DNA from: CAUZEO01 sp963578625
Lineage (GTDB): Bacteria > Verrucomicrobiota > Kiritimatiellia > SLOV01
Assembly: GCA_963578625.1 (NCBI GenBank)
Contig: CAUZEO010000033.1
Location: 1 to 24,989, forward strand
Length of the DNA stretch: 24,989 nucleotides
Reading direction: 5' to 3'
The translations under genes and the position numbers were made by a program. Below the pieces are notes generated by a model. That model was not told the origin of the DNA. It ran no database searches and saw only the letters and a program-made list of their open reading frames with translations. Shown here one piece after another: positions 8,429 to 15,852 of the stretch. Every line of letters begins with the position of its first letter. Position 1 is the stretch's first letter.

Positions 8429-8511
8429 CATTCTCATTCGGTGTTGTCCCACGTGAGGCATCCGGTCAGTGCCGTGATGTGTCTCACGTAGGACATTGTG
8501 AAATGCGAATG
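8429..8511. repeat. Long imperfect palindrome (REP/BIME-like)
   Basis: Arms at 8445-8460 and 8480-8495 form a 16-bp stem with one mismatch and one G:U pair. Outer arms at 8429-8438 and 8502-8511 match in 9 of 10 positions after an unpaired stretch. The loop is 19 nt. This size and architecture resemble extragenic palindromes mobilised by REP-associated tyrosine transposases. No such transposase is in the window, so the assignment is by shape only. Confidence 0.6.
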
Positions 8512-8841
8512 GATCGCTCGTTCCGGAGACATTGAGGTGATGCGGCCGACGTAGGTTGGTCTTCCAGGCCGACCTGAGCAAGGATCGATCATGGGCGGGG
8601 AATGCAGAGCGCATGCGCTGCCCACTGGCTGGTTCATGATCTTTTCTTGCGGCGACACGGGCTGGAAGCCCATGCCTCGGGGGAGTCAATTCTTCGTCAA
8701 TGGGCCAACACCTGGATGCCGGAACAGGGAGGTGCGGTGCTGGCGCAGCCGGCGATGATCGACATGCGCGGGGGAGAAACTCTTGATTTTCGATTTTTGA
8801 TTTCGTCTATATTGAACTATATAAATGGAAGATTGTTTGAA
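8512..8841. other. Intergenic DNA rich in short hairpins
   Basis: This 330-bp stretch upstream of the kinase gene holds two small GGxxGG...-type hairpins (near 8554-8574 and GGGCT-GGA-AGCCC at 8659-8671). It also has an AT-rich run (8784-8806) in the same style as the other AT-rich repeats here. An open frame from 8602 runs into the kinase but gives an 80-residue N-terminal extension with no family support, so I treat it as non-coding. Any promoter for the kinase operon should lie in the AT-rich part (about 8780-8830). Confidence 0.4.
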
Positions 8842-9363
8842 ATGAAAATCGTTTTAATCGGATCCCGAGCTTCCGGAAAGAGCACGATCGGCAGGGCGTT
8901 GGCCGCCCGGTTGGGCTGGCCCTATTTTGACGTGGATGATGGGATCGAAGAGCGGGAGGGGGACCATCTTGCCGGCATTTATACCTCCAAGGGAACCTCA
9001 TACTTTCGCCGGGTTGAGGCGGACGTAGCGAGGGAGGTAATGCAACACGACCAATGCGTTGTCACTTTCGGAGCGGGGACGATAATGACCCCGGCGAATC
9101 GGGATCTCATCGATGAGAATACGTTCGTTGTGTACCTGCGAGTGCCGATCGAAGTTCTTTGGGACCGGATCCAAGCCGATCCCGATAGCGCAACCCGCCG
9201 TCCTCCTCTACGCTCCGGAGGTCGGGCGGAAGTAGAAGAGATCCTCACGGTCCGCGGCCCGGTATACGAAGAGGTTGCGGACCTGGTGGTGGATGGGACC
9301 GGAAGCCCGGACGAACTTGTAATAGAAATCGCAAACGCGGTCGCACGAAAGAAAGGCGCTTGA
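8842..9363 (+). CDS. Shikimate kinase-like small-molecule kinase
   Basis: This 173-residue P-loop kinase of the shikimate kinase (AroK) fold phosphorylates a small hydroxylated acid; in the canonical reaction it makes shikimate 3-phosphate in aromatic amino-acid synthesis. Walker A is Gly7-Ser-Arg-Ala-Ser-Gly-Lys-Ser-Thr15. The Asp-Val-Asp-Asp motif is at 30-33, the Phe-Arg-Arg-x-Glu substrate-binding motif at 55-59, and the lid has an Arg-Arg-Pro-Pro-Leu motif. The usual Gly-Gly-Gly is Gly-Ala-Gly at 77-79. Length matches the family. ATG 8842 gives the normal N-terminus with a modest GGAAG upstream. The stop overlaps the next gene's ATG by one base (TGATG), so translation is probably coupled. 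Neighbours are not aromatic-pathway genes, so a role other than shikimate phosphorylation is possible. Confidence 0.85.
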   Translation: MKIVLIGSRASGKSTIGRALAARLGWPYFDVDDGIEEREGDHLAGIYTSKGTSYFRRVEADVAREVMQHDQCVVTFGAGTIMTPANRDLIDENTFVVYLRVPIEVLWDRIQADPDSATRRPPLRSGGRAEVEEILTVRGPVYEEVADLVVDGTGSPDELVIEIANAVARKKGA

Positions 9364-10130
9364 TGAGTAATTGCCTCGTTGAAAGAATTGAGAAAAACGG
9401 TCACGTCTTCGGCATGCTGGCCCAGTTCGACAATATGCTGTCCCTGGAGGTGGTCGCGAGCGTGGGATTCGACTATGTTCTGCTCGATTGGCAGCACGGG
9501 GTCTGGAGCGCTGAGAGCATCGTTTCCGCTCTCCGGACGCTTGATTCGACCGATTGCATAGCAGTCCCTCGCCTTGCGGGCCACCTCCCGCAGGACATTC
9601 TGTGGTTGCTCGATTCCGGCTACGAAACAATCGTCGCCCCGATGGTCAATACGAAAGCCGAAGCGGAAGCCCTGGTGGATGCCTGCTTCTACCCCCCGAA
9701 GGGCCGGCGATCGAGAGGAAGAGCGCGCGCGGGACTCCGCGGCGGCGACGAATATTTCGAGCGAATCAACCGGGATCTTCTATTCCTGCCGATGTTTGAA
9801 ACGGTTGAATCCGTAGAAGCCGCGGAAGAGATTCTGTCTCTCGACGGCGTTGGCGGGTGCCTGATCGGACCCGGCGATCTCCGGTTCAGCCTGGACGCGG
9901 CTGAGCCCGATTCGAGCCGGTTTGAATTGGAGGAGGCGATTCAACACATTCTCGATGCGACGCGGGCCCGCGGCAAGATCGCATCCTTCCACGAGGCCTC
10001 CACAGCCGGCGCAATCGCCAGGGTGAAGCAGGGGTTTCAGATGGTTTCGATCGTGTCCGATGTGCGGGTGCTGGAAAACGGACTCACTGATTTGCATCGG
10101 GATATTCAAGAAGGTCTTCGCGCGAAATGA
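9363..10130 (+). CDS. HpcH/HpaI-family class II aldolase
   Basis: This 255-residue metal-dependent pyruvate-type aldolase belongs to the HpcH/HpaI/citrate lyase beta family, which cleaves or forms 2-keto-4-hydroxy acids. Catalytic and metal residues are in place: His45 (Asp-Trp-Gln-His-Gly), Arg70 (Val-Pro-Arg), Glu146 (Met-Phe-Glu-Thr) and Asp172 (Gly-Pro-Gly-Asp-Leu). The family signature Pro-Pro-x-Gly-x-Arg-Ser-x-Gly is at 111-119. ATG 9363 is used; it overlaps the kinase stop by one base, and a TTG lies one codon earlier. The 3' end overlaps purN by 4 nt (ATGA). The substrate is unknown; 2-keto-3-deoxy sugar acids or 4-hydroxy-2-oxoheptanedioate-like compounds are typical. Being locked between a kinase and PurN suggests a conserved transcription unit rather than one pathway. 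Confidence 0.88.
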   Translation: MSNCLVERIEKNGHVFGMLAQFDNMLSLEVVASVGFDYVLLDWQHGVWSAESIVSALRTLDSTDCIAVPRLAGHLPQDILWLLDSGYETIVAPMVNTKAEAEALVDACFYPPKGRRSRGRARAGLRGGDEYFERINRDLLFLPMFETVESVEAAEEILSLDGVGGCLIGPGDLRFSLDAAEPDSSRFELEEAIQHILDATRARGKIASFHEASTAGAIARVKQGFQMVSIVSDVRVLENGLTDLHRDIQEGLRAK

Positions 10131-10720
10131 ACCTTGGCTTTCTCGCGTCGCACAACGGGAGCAATATGCAGGCGATTCTCGATGCCTGCAAGAGTGGCGC
10201 ACTGAGTGCCGTGTCGACGGTAATTATCAGCAACAATAGTGAGTCAGGAGCGTTGATCCGTGCGGTGAAAGAAGGGATACCCTCCTTTCACCTAAGTGGA
10301 AAGACTCACCCGGATCCGGCCGCACTGGACCGGGCAATCCTTGATGAGCTTCTGAAGCACGAGGTCGATGTCGTCGTTCTCGCCGGGTACATGAAGAGGC
10401 TCGGCCCAGCGACGCTTCGACAATATCGGGGGATGGTCCTCAACATTCATCCCGCGCTCCTGCCGAAGTTCGGCGGAAAGGGAATGTACGGGAGCCATGT
10501 TCACCAGGCGGTTATCGAGACCGGCGAAAGGGAATCCGGCGTGACAATTCACGTGGTCGACGAGAACTACGATACCGGTCTCATTGTTGCACAGGAGCGA
10601 GTTCCGGTGCTGCCGGAGGACACCCCGGAGACGCTGGCGGCGCGAGTGCTTGCGTGTGAACACCGGTTGTTCCCGGAGACGCTTCAGAAGATCGCGACGG
10701 GGAAAATTATCCTCACGTAA
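10127..10720 (+). CDS. purN: Phosphoribosylglycinamide formyltransferase (GART, PurN)
   Basis: PurN transfers the formyl group from 10-formyltetrahydrofolate to GAR, the third step of de novo purine synthesis in the cytosol. The 197-residue length is typical. The N-terminal phosphate-binding Asn-Gly-Ser-Asn loop is at 10-13. The catalytic triad is Asn106 and His108 (Asn-Ile-His-Pro-Ala-Leu-Leu-Pro) plus Asp149 in Asp-x-x-x-Asp-x-Gly. The folate-site Met-Lys-Arg-Leu segment is intact. The start overlaps the aldolase stop by 4 nt, a mark of coupled translation. Other pur genes are absent from the window. Transcription runs convergently into the dioxygenase gene, with a palindromic repeat between the two stops. 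Confidence 0.95.
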   Translation: MNLGFLASHNGSNMQAILDACKSGALSAVSTVIISNNSESGALIRAVKEGIPSFHLSGKTHPDPAALDRAILDELLKHEVDVVVLAGYMKRLGPATLRQYRGMVLNIHPALLPKFGGKGMYGSHVHQAVIETGERESGVTIHVVDENYDTGLIVAQERVPVLPEDTPETLAARVLACEHRLFPETLQKIATGKIILT

Positions 10721-10722
10721 AT

Positions 10723-10793
10723 GTCGAATATCGAATGCTCAATTTCCAATGTCCAAGGAAACTACCTTCGACATTGAGAATTCGATATTCGAT
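10723..10793. repeat. Palindromic AT-rich repeat element, copy 2 (possible bidirectional terminator)
   Basis: Arms 10723-10746 and 10770-10793 pair at 21 of 24 positions around a 23-nt loop, and a T-rich tract follows on the plus strand. A 17-nt core is shared, in inverted orientation, with the element at 8336-8412. It sits exactly between the convergent stops of purN and the dioxygenase, where a bidirectional terminator is expected. Confidence 0.7.
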
Positions 10794-10810
10794 TTTGTTT
10801 CTCCCCCTGC

Positions 10811-11647
10811 CTAGTACCCTTGTGCCCCATCACGTAGTTCTTTCGGCAGGTACTCTCCGCCGCAGGGGCCACCGCCCTCGGTTGCCACAATGGGGTGGGA
10901 CTCGCCGTTGAAGTCGAAAAGAGGAGCGAAGTGCCCGGCGCAACTTTGTGAGCTTTTCGGGAGGTAGTGGAGAATATATGCGCGGCGCCACAATGTAGGG
11001 TGCGTATTCGGCCGGGAGCCGTGGATGAGACTGCCGTTGAAGAAAAGCACATCGCCCGGGTCCAGCGGTACCGGGACGAGTTCGCCTCCCTCTGGCACCT
11101 CCAGCGAATGTGCAGTGGTACTGACGGAACGATCGGCGAGACCGGGACACATGAGGTCAGCCTTGTGGGTGCCGGGCACAACGTACAGGCATCCGTTCTC
11201 GACCGTCGACGGGTCGATGGCTATCCACGCGGCAAAGCATGAGCCAGGCCTGACCTGCAGCGCGCGGTTGTCCTGGTGTAACGCCTGTCCCCGGGAACCG
11301 GGCGGCTTGAAGTAGAACATACTCTGTCCGGCCAGTGGTTCTTCGCGGAGCAGAGCTCTCAATGCAACCTCCAACCGCGAATCGAGAAGAATCGTTTTAG
11401 ACAGTTCATGATACCGGTGCGGATGCATGACGCGGGGAAACCGTTCCAGGGGATCATCGGCCATCGGGTTGGGGTTCCAGAAGTTTTCGACCACGTTGCC
11501 GGCAACGGCTTCCCCGTGAAAATATTCGGCCAATGGAGTCAGTTCTTCCGGTGGAAAGAGATTTCGCAGGATTGCATAGCCGTCACGTTCGAACTGGTCC
11601 AGCTCTTCGGCAGTGAATGGCTCGGATCTGAGGTCTTTCTGAATCAT
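10811..11647 (-). CDS. Phytanoyl-CoA dioxygenase (PhyH)-family oxygenase
   Basis: This is an Fe(II)/2-oxoglutarate-dependent oxygenase of the PhyH superfamily, 278 residues from ATG 11647. The double-stranded beta-helix metal triad is visible as His124-x-Asp126 (Leu-His-Gln-Asp-Asn) and distal His209 (Leu-Ile-His-Gly-Ser). An Arg a dozen residues later (Arg-Arg-Ala-Tyr) probably binds 2-oxoglutarate. The family hydroxylates very diverse small molecules, so the substrate cannot be named. The gene follows glutamate dehydrogenase by 55 nt on the same strand and has no clear ribosome site. It may be the last gene of the SDR-gdh-phyH operon; glutamate dehydrogenase makes 2-oxoglutarate, this enzyme's cosubstrate, but that link is only suggestive. 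Confidence 0.87.
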   Translation of the reverse strand: MIQKDLRSEPFTAEELDQFERDGYAILRNLFPPEELTPLAEYFHGEAVAGNVVENFWNPNPMADDPLERFPRVMHPHRYHELSKTILLDSRLEVALRALLREEPLAGQSMFYFKPPGSRGQALHQDNRALQVRPGSCFAAWIAIDPSTVENGCLYVVPGTHKADLMCPGLADRSVSTTAHSLEVPEGGELVPVPLDPGDVLFFNGSLIHGSRPNTHPTLWRRAYILHYLPKSSQSCAGHFAPLFDFNGESHPIVATEGGGPCGGEYLPKELRDGAQGY

Positions 11648-11702
11648 AGCGCAAACAACACCATAGCACGGACGGGGACGTTTGGTCAAAACCCGGGTGA
11701 TT

Positions 11703-12953
11703 TCAGTCAATCGAGGGAATGCTATCTCTGATATGACGGCGCGCGAGCGCTGCCTGTCCCACTCTCTGGATCGCGAGAACAAAAGCTGCCGTGCGGAGGT
11801 CTATGGACTTGGACGCGGCCAGGTTCCGAACGCTTTCGTATGCCCGGCGCATGATTTTGGACAACTCGCCATTCACTCGATCCAACTCCCATCGAAATTG
11901 TTGGATGTTCTGTGCCCACTCAAAATAACTCACCGTCACGCCACCGGCATTCGCGAGGATGTCGGGTACCACCGTGACTCCTTTTTTGTTCAGAATTTCG
12001 TCGGCCTCCGGGGTAACGGGAGCGTTAGCGGCTTCTATGATCAGGCCGGCACGAACATCGCCGGCGTTTTCCCGGGTAATTACGTCTTCCAGGGCTGCAG
12101 GGATCAGGACATCCACGTCCCACGTGAGCACTTCCGCGCTTTCGAACGGTTCACCACCGGCGAATCCATGTACGGTTCGGTGCTCGGATGCCCAGGCAAC
12201 CAGTGCCGGAATATCCAGTCCCCGGATGTTCGAGACGCCGCCCATGTGATCCGCGACGGCGACAACCTTTGCCCCTTGCTCCGCCACGAGGCGGGCTGCG
12301 TTACTTCCGACATTCCCGAATCCCTGAATCGCAATCGTCACGTTCTTCATGGACTTCCCCTGATCTTTGAGCGCTTCTTCGAGCACAATCATGACGCCGC
12401 GGCCCGTTGCTTCCTCCCGTCCGGGGGAACCGAAGAGCTGCAGTGGTTTTCCGGTGACCACGCCGGGAGAGAATCCGTAGTACTTTGAGTACTCGTCCAT
12501 GATCCAACCCATCACCGTCGAGTTGGTATTCACGTCGGGTGCAGGGATGTCCAGCGAAGGGCCGATGACTTCCTTGATCTGCTCCACGAAGGTGCGTGTG
12601 ATCCGGTCGAGTTCCGGGGTGCTCAGTTCTTTCGGGTTGCAATTTACGCCCCCCTTCGCGCCGCCGTATGGAATATCCACCAGGGCGGTCTTCCACGTCA
12701 TGAGGTTTGCCAGTGCGGTGGCATGCGATTCGTCCACCGTGGGATGATATCGGAGCCCTCCTTTCATTGGTCCCCGCATCCGGTTGTGCTGCACCCGGTA
12801 TCCGATATGAGACATCAGGCACCCCTGATCGTCTTCGGTGACGATTTCAACCTTCACGACACGTAGTGGCGTCAGAAGAATACTCTTGATTTTTTCCGTG
12901 ATGCCGATGATCTCCGCGGCCCTGTTGAAATAGTAATGACTGGCCTCAAGCAT
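11703..12953 (-). CDS. gdhA: Glutamate dehydrogenase (Glu/Leu/Phe/Val dehydrogenase family)
   Basis: This cytosolic enzyme catalyses reversible oxidative deamination of glutamate to 2-oxoglutarate and ammonia with NAD(P). At 416 residues it has the standard length of the hexameric short form. The substrate-binding Pro-Met-Lys-Gly-Gly-Leu-Arg-Tyr and catalytic Gly-Gly-Ala-Lys-Gly-Gly segments are intact in the N-terminal domain. The Rossmann domain has Gly-Phe-Gly-Asn-Val-Gly. A strong GGAGG lies 9 nt before the ATG and overlaps the end of the upstream SDR gene, which stops 14 nt earlier, so the two are almost certainly cotranscribed. Cofactor preference and exclusion of a leucine/valine specificity would need modelling; glutamate is the likeliest substrate. 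Confidence 0.93.
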   Translation of the reverse strand: MLEASHYYFNRAAEIIGITEKIKSILLTPLRVVKVEIVTEDDQGCLMSHIGYRVQHNRMRGPMKGGLRYHPTVDESHATALANLMTWKTALVDIPYGGAKGGVNCNPKELSTPELDRITRTFVEQIKEVIGPSLDIPAPDVNTNSTVMGWIMDEYSKYYGFSPGVVTGKPLQLFGSPGREEATGRGVMIVLEEALKDQGKSMKNVTIAIQGFGNVGSNAARLVAEQGAKVVAVADHMGGVSNIRGLDIPALVAWASEHRTVHGFAGGEPFESAEVLTWDVDVLIPAALEDVITRENAGDVRAGLIIEAANAPVTPEADEILNKKGVTVVPDILANAGGVTVSYFEWAQNIQQFRWELDRVNGELSKIMRRAYESVRNLAASKSIDLRTAAFVLAIQRVGQAALARRHIRDSIPSID

Positions 12954-12967
12954 GATCGATATACCTC

Positions 12968-13741
12968 CTACGCTTTTACTGTCCAGCCGCCGTCGACAAC
13001 CAATGTCGCGCCCGTGACGTACTTCGCGAGCGGGGAAGCGAGAAAGACGACCGCATCCGCAATATCCCGGGGCTCACCCGGGCATCCCCCCAGTGGAATT
13101 CGGTTCCGGAACATTTTCTTCAGCTTCGCTTCGGCGAAAAGCTCCTTGTTGTGTGCGACCGTAATTGCGCCGGGGGCGACCGTATTCACTCGTATGCGTT
13201 CCGGTCCCAGTTCTACGGCAAGGGCGCAGGTGAAAGATTCCAACGCACCCTTGGCGGCGGCATAGTGAGCGGTGCCCGACTCCGGCATGTTCGCCTCAAT
13301 CGTTGAAACATTGACGATGGCGGCCCGCTTGCTCTTTCGGAGCTTGTTCAGCGCAAGTCGGGAGCATTGAAATGCGCCGGTCGCGTTGTTTTGCAATGTG
13401 CGGTCCCATTCGTTTCGACTCATTTTGGAAAATGGCTGGTAGCCCGGCGTACCCGCGTTATTCACGAGGACGTCGAGTTTCTCCATCTTTCCCAAAATTT
13501 GCCGAATCGCGGAGGCGTCACTTACATCTGCGCGGTGGCAATGCAGCATGCCTTCATGCTCACTCCCGATGGTCTCTTTCCATTTCCGGATCGGCTCGCG
13601 GTCGCGGTCGATCACGTGCACGGAGCAGTCTGCATCCAGGAGTCGGCGCACGATGGCGCTGCCGATTCCTCGCGCTCCGCCGGTAACCACACAAATTGCG
13701 CCTTCCAAACCGGGATCGAATGGGTTCGAGTTCATATACAT
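12968..13741 (-). CDS. SDR-family oxidoreductase
   Basis: This 257-residue classical short-chain dehydrogenase/reductase uses NAD(P). Visible motifs are Thr-Gly-Gly-Ala-Arg-Gly-Ile-Gly for cofactor binding, Asn-Asn-Ala-Gly, the catalytic Ser in Val-Asn-Val-Ser, and Tyr-x-x-x-Lys (Tyr-Ala-Ala-Ala-Lys). The C-terminal Gly-Ala-x-Leu-x-Val-Asp-Gly-Gly is typical of FabG-like and sugar dehydrogenase members. The substrate is unknown; sequence alone does not separate 3-oxoacyl-ACP reductase from polyol or glucose dehydrogenases. Three start codons are possible in frame (TTG 13744, ATG 13741, ATG 13735), all with weak ribosome sites. It is the first gene of a probable operon with glutamate dehydrogenase and the dioxygenase. 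Confidence 0.88.
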   Translation of the reverse strand: MYMNSNPFDPGLEGAICVVTGGARGIGSAIVRRLLDADCSVHVIDRDREPIRKWKETIGSEHEGMLHCHRADVSDASAIRQILGKMEKLDVLVNNAGTPGYQPFSKMSRNEWDRTLQNNATGAFQCSRLALNKLRKSKRAAIVNVSTIEANMPESGTAHYAAAKGALESFTCALAVELGPERIRVNTVAPGAITVAHNKELFAEAKLKKMFRNRIPLGGCPGEPRDIADAVVFLASPLAKYVTGATLVVDGGWTVKA

Positions 13742-13744
13742 CAA

Positions 13745-14239
13745 CGAGTCTCAAATCTTGATTCCAGTCTGTCGAGCGCGGAGTGTGTATTGTTTTAGGC
13801 TTGCTTCCGGCGCGCGAGCTCGCTATTTTGTACGAGTCCCTGTGAGAGTGAAAGCAGGCAAGTCGGAAGATGGGTCGAATGCGAACTCGGGAAAAATGCG
13901 AAGGAGCGGGCTTCTATGGGCCTAATTCCTCCGACCCGTTGGCATGCTTGCCCGGGTACATGGGTGTCATGCGCGCGTTCGAGATCTTCATCACCGTCTC
14001 ATCCACGACGATAGCCCGTACTGTTCCTTCAAATGCAGTCGAACAGATTGACGATGTCTATCTGCACTCCGGCGCCGGCGCAAGTGGCTCCGATACAGCG
14101 CTGAAATGCGGCATCGGGATCCTGGATGGTCCCGGCGCCGGGACGAACGGAAACGCGGTGGTGTTATTGAATCAGTCTTTTTGAATCTGGGCGCAGGAAT
14201 TGTAGCTGCCCCACCTCGGACAAAACGGGAGAAGTACCG
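13745..14239. other. Intergenic stretch between divergent genes
   Basis: About 495 bp lie between the SDR and HD-domain genes. A 104-codon frame (13870-14184, plus strand) is open but has no ribosome site, is rich in Gly, Ala and Ser near its end and matches nothing I know. The opposite strand also reads open for about 45 codons (about 13920-14040) without support. I treat the region as non-coding, possibly a decayed gene. GGGAGAAG before ATG 14240 is the ribosome site of the HD gene. Confidence 0.4.
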
Positions 14240-14806
14240 ATGGGTGAACCTCTACCATCGCGCACGGAGGCATATGAGCTGTTGCGCGAGTACAATGAGA
14301 ACGAATCGTTGATTCGCCATGCTCTTGCAGTCGAGGCTGTGATGCGTCACATAGCTCGAAAATTCGGGGAAGACGAGGATGAATGGGGAGTCATCGGACT
14401 GATTCATGATCTTGACTACGAAAAATTTCCGGAACAGCACTGCGAAAAGACAAAGGAGATTCTCGAGCAGAGGTTTTGGCCCTCGGAGTACATTCGGGCG
14501 GTTCTTTCGCACGGTTGGACGATCTGTACGGACATCGAGCCAGAGACCAGGCTGGAGAAGACGCTGTTTACCGTCGATGAGTTGACGGGTCTCGTGACCG
14601 CTACGGCGTTGGTTCGCCCCTCCAAGAGCCTGGGTGACTTGAAGGTGAAATCCGTGAAGAAAAAGTGGAAAGAGAAGTCATTCGCCGCTGGTGTGGACCG
14701 CTCGATCATTGAGCGCGGAGCGGAGATGCTGGGGATGGAACTCGCGGAAGTGATCCAGGATACGATCGACGGCATGCGCACGGTATCCGAAGATTTGGGT
14801 TTATAG
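14240..14806 (+). CDS. HD-domain phosphohydrolase-like protein
   Basis: This 188-residue protein has an HD-superfamily metal-dependent hydrolase fold. Candidate ligands are His27 (Ile-Arg-His-Ala), His56-Asp57 (Leu-Ile-His-Asp-Leu-Asp-Tyr-Glu), His91 (Leu-Ser-His-Gly) and Asp113 (Val-Asp-Glu-Leu-Thr-Gly). Proteins of this short class are common and mostly uncharacterised; nucleotide or phosphate-ester hydrolysis is the family-level expectation. The C-terminal 60 residues are helical and Lys-rich (a Val-Lys-Lys-Lys-Trp-Lys-type run). GGGAGAAG about 7 nt upstream supports ATG 14240. The gene is monocistronic, convergent with the B3/B4 gene. Confidence 0.82.
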   Translation: MGEPLPSRTEAYELLREYNENESLIRHALAVEAVMRHIARKFGEDEDEWGVIGLIHDLDYEKFPEQHCEKTKEILEQRFWPSEYIRAVLSHGWTICTDIEPETRLEKTLFTVDELTGLVTATALVRPSKSLGDLKVKSVKKKWKEKSFAAGVDRSIIERGAEMLGMELAEVIQDTIDGMRTVSEDLGL

Positions 14807-14822
14807 TGGGTGATGCCTTGCA

Positions 14823-14844
14823 GACCAGATTCCCAACCCTGGTC
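14823..14844. terminator. Weak hairpin between convergent genes
   Basis: GACCAG and CTGGTC form a perfect 6-bp stem with a 10-nt loop in the 68-bp gap between the convergent HD and B3/B4 stops. There is no T-run, so termination is only a possibility. Confidence 0.25.
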
Positions 14845-14874
14845 CAAAACCGAAATCTCTCCGTTCATGCGGCG

Positions 14875-15564
14875 TCAAAAGCCCGCGGGTCGTTGACCGT
14901 TCGGGGCGAGGATGCTGGTTTCCGCGTCGGTGAGCCCGGCGTGACTTTTGAGGAGTTGAATCGCGCGGTCGACCGCGTCGTTCAGTCCGGCAGGACCAGA
15001 GAAGCTGTTGATATTTAGAAGGATCCGGGTGGTGTGCATCGCGATTTTCGTGCGTTCGTGGTCGCTGCTGGGTGTGCCGATCGGCCCTTCTTCGTCGCGC
15101 AACACCGGCAGGTTTCCGATATTGAGATTGCCGCGGCCGATCGCCTCGTAGAGTTCTCCCTCTCTTCCGATGCCCCAGGTGAGTTCTCCGGTGATGCGAG
15201 AGGCGTCGAAGCCGCCGATGCTGGCTCCCGTTTCCAGCGAAAGCAGATTAACCACATCGACCAGGGTATTGACCCGGTGAAGACCTTTGCCCTGCACCAG
15301 TCGGCGGCGCAGCGCCTCCGCGGAGGGCCGATAGCGGTTCGGATCTTTTCCGCATGCTTTATAGGCGGCGCGGGTTGCTGCGATGGCCGGATGCTGATTG
15401 ATCTTTGGGATGGTCAGGTCCTGGGAAACCTGGGCGCAGGCTTCCTCAATATTTTTCCATAGCGCCTGATTTGACGGGCTGTTTTTAACTTCCGCATCAA
15501 CAAGTCCTACGCAGAACTCGGGACACTTTTCCCGAAGTTCTGAATCAAAGAAGAGTCGAATCAT
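14875..15564 (-). CDS. B3/B4 tRNA-binding-domain protein
   Basis: This 229-residue stand-alone protein resembles the B3/B4 (tRNA-editing) domain of the phenylalanyl-tRNA synthetase beta subunit. Recognisable features are Ala-Tyr-Lys-x-x-Gly-Lys-Asp-Pro-x-Arg-Tyr-Arg-Pro-Ser-x-Glu-Ala-Leu, then Asn-x-Leu-Val-Asp-x-x-Asn, and a C-terminal Arg-Thr-x-x-x-Met-x-Thr-x-x-Ile segment. Stand-alone copies are widespread and thought to act in trans on mischarged tRNA or free amino-acid esters, but are little studied. I prefer ATG 15564 because it puts the conserved N-terminal strand first; an in-frame GTG at 15612 would add 16 residues that look unrelated. It is divergent from the Gfo/Idh/MocA gene. Confidence 0.82.
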   Translation of the reverse strand: MIRLFFDSELREKCPEFCVGLVDAEVKNSPSNQALWKNIEEACAQVSQDLTIPKINQHPAIAATRAAYKACGKDPNRYRPSAEALRRRLVQGKGLHRVNTLVDVVNLLSLETGASIGGFDASRITGELTWGIGREGELYEAIGRGNLNIGNLPVLRDEEGPIGTPSSDHERTKIAMHTTRILLNINSFSGPAGLNDAVDRAIQLLKSHAGLTDAETSILAPNGQRPAGF

Positions 15565-15815
15565 CTTTGTCCAATGCTTGGAACAACGATCCGGCGATTG
15601 GATAAATCGCACGGAATTTTCTCTGAAGCCCTTTGATTAAAAATAAAGACTTCTGTTCAACATACAAACTTTAAAATGATCAGGGTGGGCCCTCCTGGTC
15701 GCGATGTGGAATTATCTATCCTTCGCTCCCGAAGATGACGGGCAGTAAGGGGAATCCGCACGCACGGGGGGGTGGGGTTTTCGGTCTATGATTTCTTCGT
15801 GGAACTTAGGTAAGT

Positions 15816-15844
15816 TTGACAGGTCCGCGATTTTTGTCGATTGT
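15816..15844 (+). promoter_or_regulatory. Candidate promoter of the first Gfo/Idh/MocA gene
   Basis: TTGACA (15816-15821) is a perfect -35 box, followed after 17 nt by GATTGT (3 of 6 to TATAAT). It would place the transcript start at about 15851, just before GTG 15853, giving a leaderless message. The -10 is weak. Confidence 0.35.
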
Positions 15845-15852
15845 GCGGGTCT

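Noticed and set aside
8602..8841. 80-codon N-terminal extension of the shikimate kinase-like protein
   Set aside because: It runs through hairpin-rich intergenic DNA, has no family support, and ATG 8842 gives the normal N-terminus.
13870..14184. 104-codon open frame between the SDR and HD genes
   Set aside because: No ribosome site, biased Gly/Ala/Ser composition near the end and no recognisable protein; the opposite strand is also partly open, so neither reading is supported.
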